64,000 bases of DNA, taken from Aliarcobacter sp. GTDB lineage: Bacteria > Campylobacterota > Campylobacteria > Campylobacterales > Arcobacteraceae. The stretch spans positions 1-64,000 of the forward strand of contig JAQTXB010000007.1 of assembly GCA_028688995.1 (NCBI GenBank), written 5' to 3'. The notes beneath the pieces were generated by a model. It worked only from the letters and a program-made list of their open reading frames with translations. It made no database searches and was not told the origin of the DNA. The translations under genes were made by a program, and so were the position numbers. This document shows positions 53,319 through 62,956 of this stretch, piece by piece; the stretch's first letter is position 1; every line of letters begins with the position of its first letter.

Positions 53319-54257
53319 CTATCTATTTTTAAACCAATTTTTTTGCTCTTGTTTATCAAAAAAAGTCCAAGCCACAATTCTTGTGATTTTTTGTCCTTGT
53401 GACATATCTATAGTTTTAATTTCAACTGCTTTTATATCTTCTAAGGCTTTATAAATAAAAGGTAAGTTCTCTTTTTTTGAAACTAAAGTTGTGAACCAAA
53501 GAGAATTATTTTTAAACTCAAAACTCTCTTTTATCATGTTTTTTATGAAAGTTATTTCTCCACCTTTACACCAAAGTTCATTATTTTTTCCACCAAAATT
53601 TAGAGCACTTTTTGTTGTTTTTTGTTTTGTTAAGTTTTGAACTTTTCTTTTATTTCCATCCATTGCATCTTTTAAAGATTTATGAAAAGGTGGATTACAA
53701 AGTGTGAAATCGTAAATATCTTCTTTGTTTATGATATTAGCGAAAATATTTTCAGGTTTTGATTGTAGTTTATACTCTATTTTTTCTTTTAAAGAGTCAT
53801 TTGAATTTACAATATTTTCAACAGATTTTATAGCTTCAACTTCAATATCACTTCCTACAAAATTCCAATCATAAACACTTGAGCCAATAATTGCATAAAT
53901 ACCATTTGCTCCAATTCCCACATCCAAACCTTTTATAGTTTTTCCTTTTGGAATAACTCCATTATTACAACTGGCAAGTAAATCAGCAATATGATGAATA
54001 TAATCTGCACGGCCTGGAATTGGTGGGCATAAATATCCATTTGGAATAGTGTAATTTTCTATTCCATAAAAATGAGCCAATAAAGCCTGATTTAAAACAA
54101 TAACAGCTTTTGGATTTGCAAAATCTATTGATAAATCTCCATATTTATTTGGCTTTACAAACTCTTGTAGTTCTGGTTTTGTTTTTATAAGAGTTGGAAA
54201 ATCATATCTATTATTGTGAAGATTTCTTGGGTGTAATGTTTTTGTATTATTTGTCAT
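53319..54257 (-). CDS. rlmF: 23S rRNA adenine-1618 N6-methyltransferase
   Basis: It methylates A1618 of 23S rRNA. The N terminus (LHPRNLHNNRYDFPTLIKTK) and PPIPGRADYIHHIADLL are characteristic. The SAM-binding segment is LDVGIGANGIYAIIG and the catalytic motif is NPPFHKS. At 312 aa it is full length. It overlaps the histidine kinase gene by 4 bp, so it is probably read from that transcript. Confidence 0.93.
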   Translation of the reverse strand: MTNNTKTLHPRNLHNNRYDFPTLIKTKPELQEFVKPNKYGDLSIDFANPKAVIVLNQALLAHFYGIENYTIPNGYLCPPIPGRADYIHHIADLLASCNNGVIPKGKTIKGLDVGIGANGIYAIIGSSVYDWNFVGSDIEVEAIKSVENIVNSNDSLKEKIEYKLQSKPENIFANIINKEDIYDFTLCNPPFHKSLKDAMDGNKRKVQNLTKQKTTKSALNFGGKNNELWCKGGEITFIKNMIKESFEFKNNSLWFTTLVSKKENLPFIYKALEDIKAVEIKTIDMSQGQKITRIVAWTFFDKQEQKNWFKNR

Positions 54258-55105
54258 TTAATTATATTCTTTAGATTTAAGTTAAACTGATTTCCAGTTT
54301 CTGTAGTATCAATATTTATAGCAATTTTATTTTTGTCGCAAAACTCTTTTACCATAGCAAGACCTAAACCAAAGCCATCTTTTTTTGAATCTTCTTGAAA
54401 ATATTTATCAAAAACTATAAAAAGATTTTTTGTATCTATTTGCTCACCACTATTATAAATAGAAAAAATATTCTCTTTAAAAGATATTTTTACTATTGGA
54501 TTTTCTTTTATATTATATTTTATTGCATTTGAAATTAGATTATCAATAGTTTTTTCAAAACCATTTAAATCTGTAAAAAGTCTAATATTTGGAATATCTA
54601 CCAAAATTTTTACATCTTTTTTTATATCATCAAATTTTTCAACACAATTTTTTACTAATTCCTCTAAATAAAACTCTTGTTTTTCAATTTTATCTATCTC
54701 TTTTTTGAGGTTATATTCCATATTTTCATATAGTTTTAAAAGATTATTAGAAGCTTGTTTAATTCTATCTAGTCGTTTTAAACTTTTTTCATCGGTGATT
54801 GTTTTTTCTAAAAGTTGAGTATTCATTTTGATTGTAGAAACTGGAATATTAAGCTCGTGAATTGTCTCTTTAATACTTAGTTCTAGCTTCTCATCACTTT
54901 TAAATAAAGGTTTTAAAATAGAGATTGAAAAGCTCAAAAATATCCCTAAACCTACAATTATCAAAGGAATGATAATAAATACAAAATTATCTGGATTTAG
55001 TCCAAATCTTGAGATAAAAAAGTAGTTCAAATATAAAATAATTATCAATGAAAAAACAAAAACTATAGAAATTGAGATTAAAAAATCTCTTTTTTTAGAA
55101 TTCAA
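54254..55105 (-). CDS. Short membrane sensor histidine kinase
   Basis: A 283-aa kinase with two close membrane helices (about 9-30 and 41-63) and only some ten residues between them, so no real periplasmic sensor; it probably senses the membrane or a partner. HisKA shows IKETIHELNIPVSTIKMN (His83), the N box NLISNAIKYN and the G box KDGFGLGLAMVKEF. It overlaps the regulator gene by 11 bp. The target is unknown. Confidence 0.9.
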   Translation of the reverse strand: MNSKKRDFLISISIVFVFSLIIILYLNYFFISRFGLNPDNFVFIIIPLIIVGLGIFLSFSISILKPLFKSDEKLELSIKETIHELNIPVSTIKMNTQLLEKTITDEKSLKRLDRIKQASNNLLKLYENMEYNLKKEIDKIEKQEFYLEELVKNCVEKFDDIKKDVKILVDIPNIRLFTDLNGFEKTIDNLISNAIKYNIKENPIVKISFKENIFSIYNSGEQIDTKNLFIVFDKYFQEDSKKDGFGLGLAMVKEFCDKNKIAINIDTTETGNQFNLNLKNIIK

Positions 55106-55754
55106 TTTTATATCCTACACCTTTAATATTTAAAATAGTATCTTTATCCAAAAGCTTTTTTATTTGATTAATATAAACTCTAATTGAACCTTCACTATAC
55201 TCTTGGCTTGTTGCCCAAAGTTTTGAAATAATCATCTCTTTAGTTACAATATCACCTCGGTTTTCAATAAAAAGTTCTAGTAATTCTAAAACTTTTATGG
55301 GAAGATTTAAATCCTCTTCATTTTCATAAACTCTTTTATTTGCTGGATTAAAGGTAATAGATTCAGAAAGTTTTATAACATCAAACTGTTTTTTATTTCT
55401 TTTAAGAAGCGCTTTTATTCGTAAAAGTAATTCATCCAAATCAGCTGGTTTTTTCAAATAATCATCACAACCATTTAAAAATGCAGTTTGCAAAGTATCT
55501 TTATCTTTATAAGAAGTTAAAAAAATAGATGGAGTATTATCTCCTGAAGTTCGTAATTGCTCTAAAAGTTCTAAACCATTTATTTTGGGAACATTAATGT
55601 CAAAAAGATATAAATCATAATTTTTTTTAAAATTTAATTCTAAACACTCTTCCCCATCAATTGCTATATCAACTTCAAATCCCTCATCGCTTAAAAAATC
55701 TTCAACAGTAGAGGCAAAAAGTTCATCATCTTCTAAAACTAAAATTTTGTACAA
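55095..55754 (-). CDS. OmpR-family response regulator
   Basis: A 219-aa regulator. The receiver has VLEDDE, Asp52 in LFDINVPKINGLEL and Lys102 in DYLKKPADLDELL. A winged helix follows (about 125-219: NLPIKVLELLELFIENRGDI, SEGSIRVYINQIKKLL, KGVGYKI). It is first in the regulator-kinase-rlmF unit. It is a different pair from the one in the flagellar block. Confidence 0.92.
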   Translation of the reverse strand: MYKILVLEDDELFASTVEDFLSDEGFEVDIAIDGEECLELNFKKNYDLYLFDINVPKINGLELLEQLRTSGDNTPSIFLTSYKDKDTLQTAFLNGCDDYLKKPADLDELLLRIKALLKRNKKQFDVIKLSESITFNPANKRVYENEEDLNLPIKVLELLELFIENRGDIVTKEMIISKLWATSQEYSEGSIRVYINQIKKLLDKDTILNIKGVGYKIEF

Positions 55755-55893
55755 AAGTAATCCTTATATAACAACTATATTTATTATATTTACTTTTAGT
55801 TAAATAATTGATAATTTTAATACAAATAATAAACTATAAAGCGGTTCTAATTATGCTAAAATCAGATAATAATTTCAAAATGAAGAGTTTAAA

Positions 55894-58005
55894 ATGCTAA
55901 ATAACATCTCAATAAAAACTAAATTGATTAGTTTATCCGTAATTGTCTCATTATCATTTTTACTAATACTTGCAATTGAATTTGTTTCAATAAAGAAAAT
56001 AGATAAAATTTCTACTGTTAGTAATAAAATTGAAAAATTACAGATTCAATTATTAGAATTAAGAAAAAATGAAAAAGATTTTCTTGCAAGAAAAGATTTA
56101 AAATATTTGGATAATTTTCAAAAAAATATAAAAAATATTGAAAATATAAAAAATGCTTTAGATGATGAATTTTCAAACTTGAATTTAAATTCAACTGAGT
56201 TAAATAACTACAAAAAAGTAATTGATGACTACTCAACAATTTTTACAAATATTGTAAATCTACAACAAAAAATAGGTTTAAATCCTGAAAGTGGACTCTA
56301 TGGAGCATTAAGAGATAGTGTTCATTTAGTTCAAGAATTTGCAAAAAAATCAAATGATAACTATCTACTTGCGACTGTTTATGATTTAAGAAAACAAGAA
56401 AAAGATTTTATGTTAAGACTTGATGAACAATATGTTGAAAAATTTAATAAAATAGTTACAAAACTAGAAAATGATGAAAAATATAAAGACTTAAATAAAA
56501 TTGTTGTTGATTATAGAACTAACTTTTTAAATCTTGTAGAAGCTGAAAAAGAGAAAGGTTTAAATGAAAACTCAGGATTAATGAAAAACATGAGAGATGT
56601 TGTACATAAATCAAATAAATCTTTAGAAAATTTAACAAAATCTATAAATGAAGAAATAGAAAATCTACATAATAAAATTGAACTTTTATCTCTACTATTT
56701 ATCATTTCAATAGCAATATTTATAATAATATCATTGTTATACATAAGTAGAATTATCAACAAATCATTAACTAATTTTAAATTTGGATTAGATCAATTCT
56801 TCTCTTTTTTAAATAATGAAACTACAAATATAAATCTTTTGGATGACCAAAATAATGATGAATTTGGGAATATGGCAAAAATAATAAATGCTAATATTTT
56901 AAAAACTCAAGATAGTATAAAAAAAGATAAAGCCCTAATAGATGATGCAACACATGTATCTAATGATATAAAAAATGGACATTTAACAAGTAGAATTTCA
57001 AAAGAATCTAATTCAAAAGAGTTAAATGAATTAAAAAATGTTATTAATCAAATGCTTGAAAATCTAAACTCAAATATTGATAATATTTTAGTTGTATTAA
57101 AAAATTTTGCAAACTACAACTATACAAAAAAAGTAGATGAATCTTCTGTTAAAGGAGAGATTTTAGAGTTATGTAAAAACATAAATATTGTAGGTAATAC
57201 AATAACAAAAATGCTGATAGATAGTAAAAGTATTGGTTTAGGATTACAAAATAGTGCTGATATTTTAGTTGACAATGTTAAAACTTTAACAAAAAATGCA
57301 AATACAACTGCTGCCTCACTTGAAGAAACAGCAGCAGCAATTGAAGAGATAACAGCAACTGTAGTAAGAAATAGTGAAAATATTAGTGAAATGTCAAAAT
57401 ATTCTGTAAATGTTATGGATGCAGTTAAAAAAGGTCAAGAGCTTGCAAATAAAACAACAACTGCAATGGATGAATTAAGTACTCAGGTTATCTCTATAAA
57501 TGAATCTATTGTATTAATTGATCAAATTGCTTTCCAAACAAATATTCTTTCTTTAAATGCAGCTGTTGAAGCAGCAACAGCAGGAGAAGCTGGTAAAGGA
57601 TTTGCAGTAGTTGCAGCAGAGGTGAGAAATCTAGCTTCAAGAAGTGCTGAAGTTGCCCGTGAGATTAAAACTCTTGTTGAAAATGCAACTAGAAAAGCAA
57701 ATGATGGTAAAGATATAGCAGATACAATGATTAATGGTTATGGTACATTAAATGAAAATATTCAAAATACAGTAACTTTGATTAATAGTGTTTCAACATC
57801 TTCAAGGGAACAACAAGCTGGAATTCAACAAATAAATGATTCTGTAAATCAATTGGACCAACAAACTCAACAAATTGCAATAATTTCAGCAACAACACAA
57901 CAAATTGCAGAACAAACAAATGCAATAGCAATTGAAATTGTAAAAAATAGTGATGAAAAAGAGTTTGAAGGGAAAAATAGCGTAAAAGCTATAAATTATG
58001 TTTAA
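55894..58005 (+). CDS. Methyl-accepting chemotaxis protein with HBM sensor
   Basis: A 703-aa chemoreceptor. TM1 is at about 11-30. A large periplasmic helical bundle (about 35-265) shows the two-module HBM pattern: [40 protein letters not shown], and again [40 protein letters not shown]2 is at about 268-288, then HAMP and the signalling tip with [20 protein letters not shown] and [19 protein letters not shown] receptors such as McpS bind organic acids. It feeds the CheA/CheY system at the left of the window. Confidence 0.92.
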   Translation: MLNNISIKTKLISLSVIVSLSFLLILAIEFVSIKKIDKISTVSNKIEKLQIQLLELRKNEKDFLARKDLKYLDNFQKNIKNIENIKNALDDEFSNLNLNSTELNNYKKVIDDYSTIFTNIVNLQQKIGLNPESGLYGALRDSVHLVQEFAKKSNDNYLLATVYDLRKQEKDFMLRLDEQYVEKFNKIVTKLENDEKYKDLNKIVVDYRTNFLNLVEAEKEKGLNENSGLMKNMRDVVHKSNKSLENLTKSINEEIENLHNKIELLSLLFIISIAIFIIISLLYISRIINKSLTNFKFGLDQFFSFLNNETTNINLLDDQNNDEFGNMAKIINANILKTQDSIKKDKALIDDATHVSNDIKNGHLTSRISKESNSKELNELKNVINQMLENLNSNIDNILVVLKNFANYNYTKKVDESSVKGEILELCKNINIVGNTITKMLIDSKSIGLGLQNSADILVDNVKTLTKNANTTAASLEETAAAIEEITATVVRNSENISEMSKYSVNVMDAVKKGQELANKTTTAMDELSTQVISINESIVLIDQIAFQTNILSLNAAVEAATAGEAGKGFAVVAAEVRNLASRSAEVAREIKTLVENATRKANDGKDIADTMINGYGTLNENIQNTVTLINSVSTSSREQQAGIQQINDSVNQLDQQTQQIAIISATTQQIAEQTNAIAIEIVKNSDEKEFEGKNSVKAINYV

Positions 58006-58030
58006 TATATAGTAATTAATATAAATTTGC

Positions 58031-58036
58031 TACAAT
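58031..58036 (+). promoter_or_regulatory. Possible extended -10 of the Na/phosphate-type transporter
   Basis: TGC-TACAAT (hexamer 58031-58036), 32 bp before the GTG start, inside an A/T-rich gap after the chemoreceptor gene. Confidence 0.4.
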
Positions 58037-58068
58037 AAAAAATTATAAAATTATTTTTAGGATTTGTT

Positions 58069-59835
58069 GTGGCAAAAAAAATATTATTAGCTATTAGCTT
58101 TCTTATTCTTGCATATTTTGTAATTTCACAAGAGAACTTTACTGTAATCTTAAGTGGAATTGCAATCTTCTTAATCGGTATGTTTTTCATGCAAGATGGA
58201 TTTAAACTACTATCTGGTGGGATATTAGAAAAACTACTTCAAAAATTCACAAGTAATACTTTTTATGCAATTTTAACTGGATTTTTTTCAACTTCGATTG
58301 TTCAAAGTTCATCAATTATTTCGTTAGTTGTTATCTCTTTTTTATCTGTTGAATTATTAACTTTAGTTCAAGGAATTGGAATAATTTTTGGTTCAAACCT
58401 TGGAAGTACAACAACAGCTTGGATTGTTTCAAGTTTAGGTGTTGATGTAAAAATCTCTATTTATGCAATGCCAATGATTCTTTTTGGTGTAATTTTTAGA
58501 TTCTTAAAAAGCAATAGTTATAAAGGTGTAGGAAATGTACTTTTAGGATTAGGATTTATTTTCCTTGGTATTTCTTATATGAAAGATGGTTTTGATACAT
58601 TAAAAGACTCTATAGATTTAGCTTCATATTCAATGGAAGGTGTTTTAGGAATCATCATTTATATTTTAATTGGAGCAATAGCAACGGTTATTATTCAATC
58701 AAGTGCAGCAACTTTAGCTATTATAATTACAGCTTTAAGTGCTGGAAGTATTATATATATAAATGCAATAGCCCTTGCAATTGGAGCAAATATAGGAACA
58801 ACATTTACAGCAATCATAGCGTCATTAGCTTCAAATGAAAATGGAAAAAGAGTTGCTTTTGCACACTTTACTTTTAATATAATTACAGCTTCAATAATCA
58901 CTCTATTTATCTATTCATTCAAAGATTTAGTTGATTTTTTAGCTCCTTATTTAGGAATTAGTGAAAATAATTATGGAATGAAATTATCATTATTTCATAC
59001 AATATTTAGTTTAGTTGGAATTATTATGCTTTCTCCATTTATAAATCAAATAGTAAAACTTTCAGAAAAACTAATCAAGAAAAAAGTATCAGCTTTATCA
59101 AAACCAAAATATCTTTTAGATTCAAATTTAACTCTTCCAGATACAGCGATTGTATCAATAAGAAAAGAGACTATAAATCTTTATGAAAATTGTCAAAAAG
59201 CTATGCTTCATGCTTTGAATTTACATACAACTAATTTAAAAACAAAAGATGATTTAAAAATCCAAATTTCTAAAGAAGCTACAAAAATAGATACAAATAT
59301 TGACGAAATTTATCATTCAAATCTAAAAATTATTTATAGTGAAATTATAAAATACTCTTCATTTGCCCAAGAAAATATGACAAGTTTTCAGCAACAAGAA
59401 GTTGCCGATATAAAAAAGAGTGCTAAGCTTATAATCGAAGTATTAAAAGATACAAGAGATATTCAAAAAAATGTAAATTTTTATTTAAAAAGTAAAAATG
59501 ATTATATTAAAGAAGAGTATAATTTACTAAGAGAAGAATTGGCAACTATCTTAGTTGATTTAAATATGTTATATAATAATGAAAATGAGTTAGAAAAAAT
59601 GACTCAATTAGAAGTTATTAAATCAACTCTTTTAGCAAATGATTTATCAAATACTGAAAAAATAGATACATTAATTCGAGAAGATAAAATCAAAGCTACA
59701 ATGGCCACTTCACTTATAAATGATAGTGCAACTGTTTATTCTATTCAAAAAAAATTAGTTGAAATGGCAAGTATGCTATTTTTAAATAATACTCTACTAA
59801 AAGAGATAGGAGATAGTCAAAGTGGATCTAGATAA
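58069..59835 (+). CDS. Na/phosphate cotransporter family protein with PhoU-like tail
   Basis: A 588-aa membrane protein. Two inverted repeats carry the QSSS-type motifs: TSIVQSSSIISLVVISFL at about residues 76-93 and TVIIQSSAATLAIIITALSA at about 205-225, the mark of the NptA/YjbB family. Residues 340-580 form a cytoplasmic PhoU-like helical domain (IVSIRKETINLYENCQKAML). The start is GTG with TTAGGA upstream. It probably moves phosphate out or in with sodium. It overlaps the small coiled-coil gene by 14 bp. Confidence 0.88.
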   Translation: MAKKILLAISFLILAYFVISQENFTVILSGIAIFLIGMFFMQDGFKLLSGGILEKLLQKFTSNTFYAILTGFFSTSIVQSSSIISLVVISFLSVELLTLVQGIGIIFGSNLGSTTTAWIVSSLGVDVKISIYAMPMILFGVIFRFLKSNSYKGVGNVLLGLGFIFLGISYMKDGFDTLKDSIDLASYSMEGVLGIIIYILIGAIATVIIQSSAATLAIIITALSAGSIIYINAIALAIGANIGTTFTAIIASLASNENGKRVAFAHFTFNIITASIITLFIYSFKDLVDFLAPYLGISENNYGMKLSLFHTIFSLVGIIMLSPFINQIVKLSEKLIKKKVSALSKPKYLLDSNLTLPDTAIVSIRKETINLYENCQKAMLHALNLHTTNLKTKDDLKIQISKEATKIDTNIDEIYHSNLKIIYSEIIKYSSFAQENMTSFQQQEVADIKKSAKLIIEVLKDTRDIQKNVNFYLKSKNDYIKEEYNLLREELATILVDLNMLYNNENELEKMTQLEVIKSTLLANDLSNTEKIDTLIREDKIKATMATSLINDSATVYSIQKKLVEMASMLFLNNTLLKEIGDSQSGSR

Positions 59836-60049
59836 AATTGTTTCAAAAATCAAAAAGTATCTAAAAAAAGAGAGTTTAGATGAATCTAAACAAGAAAAAG
59901 TAAAAGAGATAATTGAAAAATTATCCCTTAAAAAAGCAAAATTAAAAAAAGAACTAAAAGAAGCTCAAAAAGATAACGAAAAACAAAAAATCCAAAAAGA
60001 GCTTGAAGCTGTAATAAAACTTATTGAAAAAAGTAATACACTTATTTAA
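59822..60049 (+). CDS. Small charged coiled-coil protein
   Basis: A 75-aa Lys/Glu-rich protein (SLKKAKLKKELKEAQKDNEK) that would form one long coiled coil. It starts with GTG inside the end of the transporter gene and its 3' end overlaps trmL on the other strand by 8 bp. I recognise no family, though translational coupling to a PhoU-like transporter suggests a partner. Confidence 0.65.
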   Translation: MDLDKIVSKIKKYLKKESLDESKQEKVKEIIEKLSLKKAKLKKELKEAQKDNEKQKIQKELEAVIKLIEKSNTLI

Positions 60050-60506
60050 AATCTTTAAAGTTTTGTCTTAAAGCTTCGTAAGCTACAATTGAAACAGAGT
60101 TTGCAATATTTAAACTTCTAGCTTCATTTGTCATAGGAATTGTAATACAAGTTTTAGGACTTTTATCTAAAATAGCTTGTGGAAGTCCAGCATCTTCTCT
60201 TCCAAAATAAAAATAATCCCCTACTTCATAACTTGCTTCAAAATATACTTGTTTTGTTTTTGTAGTTGCTAAAAAGTGTCTATCATTAAATGGATTTTTT
60301 GCCCAAAAATCTTCTATGTTTTCATACTCTCGTACATCTAAATCAAACCAATAATCAAGTCCTGCTCTTCGCACTTCTTTTTCTGTAATTTCACCAAAAC
60401 CATAAGGTTTGATTAGATGAAGTGTACAATTAAGTGCAAATGCAAGTCTTCCAATAGTTCCTACATTTCCAGGGATTCGTGGTTCTAATAAAACTATATT
60501 AAACAT
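60042..60506 (-). CDS. trmL: tRNA (cytidine/uridine-34 2'-O)-methyltransferase TrmL
   Basis: A 154-aa SPOUT methyltransferase acting on the wobble base. MFNIVLLEPRIPGNVGTIGR at the N terminus and the trefoil-knot end CITIPMTNEARSLNIANSVS, then IVAYEALRQNF, are typical. YFGREDAGLP is the SAM-binding loop. It shares one base with the upstream purU. Confidence 0.94.
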   Translation of the reverse strand: MFNIVLLEPRIPGNVGTIGRLAFALNCTLHLIKPYGFGEITEKEVRRAGLDYWFDLDVREYENIEDFWAKNPFNDRHFLATTKTKQVYFEASYEVGDYFYFGREDAGLPQAILDKSPKTCITIPMTNEARSLNIANSVSIVAYEALRQNFKDFK

Positions 60507-61339
60507 TATAAAATTACCGTTTTATTTCCATGAACAAAAACTCTATCATGTAATAACATTTCAAAGGCATTTGAAAGTACAATTTTTTCCACATTTCTTC
60601 CTGCATTTCTCATATCTTCCCAAGAGTATGAATGGTCAACTCTTACCACATCTTGGAATATAATTGGACCTTCATCCAAATCACTTGTAACATAATGGGC
60701 AGTTGCTCCAATAATCTTAACACCTCTTTCGTGTGCTTGTTTATATGGATTTGCTCCTATGAATGCTGGTAAAAAAGAGTGATGAATATTTAAAACTTTT
60801 TTAGGAAAAGCATCTACAAATTTTGGAGTTAAGATTCTCATATATTTTGCAAGAACAATTAATTCAGGCTCATATTCATTGATTTTAGCAATCATTTTAT
60901 CTTCATGATCTTCTCGACTCATTCCATCTGCACTAATACATGTAAAAGGGATATTGAACTTCTCAACTAAATCTTTTAAGTGGTCATGATTTGCAATAAC
61001 TGCTTTGATATTTGCATTTAATTCGCCAGCTATATATCTAATTAATAAATCACCTAAAACATGAAACTCTTTAGTTGCAAGGATTACAACATCTTTTTTC
61101 TCTTTTTTATTTAGTTTGATTGAAGCTCCATCAGGTAAAACTTCTGTTAACTCTTTTAATAAAATATTTTTAGAAACTTTTCCAGAAACTATACTTCTCA
61201 TAAAAAACTTTTTTGTATCTGGGTCAACATATTCAGCATTTTGCTCGATGTTTAAGTTGTTTGCAAAAAGAACTTTTGAGATATTATAAACAAGTCCTTT
61301 TGAATCTTCTGTGTCAATTAAAAGTATATACTCTTCCAT
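60506..61339 (-). CDS. purU: Formyltetrahydrofolate deformylase
   Basis: It hydrolyses 10-formyl-THF to formate and THF, which supplies formate and balances folate pools. An N-terminal ACT domain (YILLIDTEDSKGLVYNISKV) is followed by a formyltransferase-fold catalytic domain (about 85-277) with IKAVIANHDHLKDLVEKF, LNIHHSFLPAFIGANPYKQA and IIGATAHYVTSDLDEGPI. The His and Asp of HHSFLP and DLDEGPI are the catalytic pair. At 277 aa it is standard. Confidence 0.94.
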   Translation of the reverse strand: MEEYILLIDTEDSKGLVYNISKVLFANNLNIEQNAEYVDPDTKKFFMRSIVSGKVSKNILLKELTEVLPDGASIKLNKKEKKDVVILATKEFHVLGDLLIRYIAGELNANIKAVIANHDHLKDLVEKFNIPFTCISADGMSREDHEDKMIAKINEYEPELIVLAKYMRILTPKFVDAFPKKVLNIHHSFLPAFIGANPYKQAHERGVKIIGATAHYVTSDLDEGPIIFQDVVRVDHSYSWEDMRNAGRNVEKIVLSNAFEMLLHDRVFVHGNKTVIL

Positions 61340-61410
61340 TTTTATCCTATTTATTATTCAAGCTTAATTTTTTAAAGCCCGAATAATACCATTTTATAGA
61401 TTAATAGATA

Positions 61411-61439
61411 ATTTTAGCTTATATACAAAAAGCTAAAAT
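61411..61439. repeat. Inverted repeat between purU and aspA
   Basis: A perfect 10-bp inverted repeat (ATTTTAGCTT / AAGCTAAAAT) with a 9-bp spacer, in the gap between divergent genes where no transcript ends. An operator is more likely than a terminator. Confidence 0.5.
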
Positions 61440-61503
61440 AAAATCACTTTAAAGTCATTCTTAGATATTACCATTTGCCAAGAAAAAGCAAAAGGAAAAA
61501 TTA

Positions 61504-62895
61504 ATGAGAATAGAACATGATTTAATTGGTGATAAAGAGATTCCAAAAGAAGCTTATTATGGAATTCAAACAGCAAGAGCAAAAGAAAATTTTGATGCTT
61601 CAGGTGTAAGCCTATCAAGTTTTTCTACATTTATTATCTCTTTGGCAAAAGTAAAAAAAGCTACTGCTTTAGCCAATTTTGAATTAAATGAACTAGAAGA
61701 AAATAAGAAAAAAGCCATATGTCAAGCTTGTGATGAAATTATTGATGGAAAACTTCATGATGAATTTATTGTTGATATGATTCAAGGTGGAGCTGGAACT
61801 TCTACAAATATGAATGCAAATGAAGTTATTGCAAATAGAGCTTTAGAGATATTAGGTCATAAAAAAGGTGAATATAAATATCTTCACCCAAATAATGATG
61901 TAAATTTATCACAATCAACAAATGATGTTTATCCAACTGCAATTAAAATTACTTTATATGAAAAAATATTTGAACTTGTTGATTCTATGAAAATACTTGA
62001 AAACTCAATGGCAAAAAAAGCAATTGAATTTAAAGATGTTATAAAAATGGGAAGAACTCAACTTCAAGATGCAGTTCCTATGACATTAGGACAAGAATTT
62101 AATACTTATGCAATTATGATTGAAGAAGATATTCAAAGATTAATTGAATCTCAACAATTAGTAAGAGAGATGAATCTTGGGGCAACTGCAATTGGTACAG
62201 GAATTAATTCTCATCCAAAATACATAAAAACTGTAGAAAAAAAACTACAAGAAGTTACAAATAGACCATTTGTAACAGCAAGAGATTTAGTTGAAGCTAC
62301 ACAAGATACAGGTTCATTTGTTCAGATTTCTGGAGTTTTAAAAAGAGTATCAGCAAAAATATCAAAAATTTGTAATGACTTAAGATTATTAAGTTCAGGT
62401 CCAAGAACTGGTTTTAATGAAATTAATCTTCCAGCAATGCAACCTGGAAGTTCTATAATGCCAGGAAAAGTAAATCCAGTTATTCCTGAAATGGTAAATC
62501 AAGTGGCTTACCAAGTAATTGGAACTGATGTAACTATCACAATAGCTAGTGAAGGCGGTCAATTACAACTAAATGTATTTGAACCAATCATTGCATACAA
62601 CTTGTTTAATTCTATAAATATGATGAAAAAAGCTTTTGAAAGTCTAGCTTACAAATGTGTAGATGGTATTACAGCAAATGAACAAAGATGCGAAGAACTT
62701 GTATTAAATAGTATTGGTTTAGTAACTGCACTTAATCCTTTTATTGGTTATGAAAATTCAACAATGATTGCAAAAGAGGCTTTAAGTGGCAATAAATCAG
62801 TTTACGAATTAGTTTTAGAAAAAAACTTATTATCAAAAGAGCACTTGGATGAAATAATTCTTCCTAAAAACATGATACGAGCAAGAGAGTATTAA
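61504..62895 (+). CDS. aspA: Aspartate ammonia-lyase
   Basis: It converts aspartate to fumarate and ammonia, and so feeds fumarate respiration and amino acid catabolism common in this phylum. The start MRIEHDLIGDKEIPKEAYYG, the substrate loop GGAGTSTNMNANEVIANRAL, the region MGRTQLQDAVPMTLGQEF and the signature SSIMPGKVNPVIPE, with the catalytic serine loop, are all present. At 463 aa it is full length. An AAAAGGAAA ribosome site precedes the ATG. Confidence 0.96.
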   Translation: MRIEHDLIGDKEIPKEAYYGIQTARAKENFDASGVSLSSFSTFIISLAKVKKATALANFELNELEENKKKAICQACDEIIDGKLHDEFIVDMIQGGAGTSTNMNANEVIANRALEILGHKKGEYKYLHPNNDVNLSQSTNDVYPTAIKITLYEKIFELVDSMKILENSMAKKAIEFKDVIKMGRTQLQDAVPMTLGQEFNTYAIMIEEDIQRLIESQQLVREMNLGATAIGTGINSHPKYIKTVEKKLQEVTNRPFVTARDLVEATQDTGSFVQISGVLKRVSAKISKICNDLRLLSSGPRTGFNEINLPAMQPGSSIMPGKVNPVIPEMVNQVAYQVIGTDVTITIASEGGQLQLNVFEPIIAYNLFNSINMMKKAFESLAYKCVDGITANEQRCEELVLNSIGLVTALNPFIGYENSTMIAKEALSGNKSVYELVLEKNLLSKEHLDEIILPKNMIRAREY

Positions 62896-62956
62896 TTAAA
62901 ATATCTGTTTTAAAAGAATAATATATTAATATGATAGATTGAAAATAGGAACTTAT

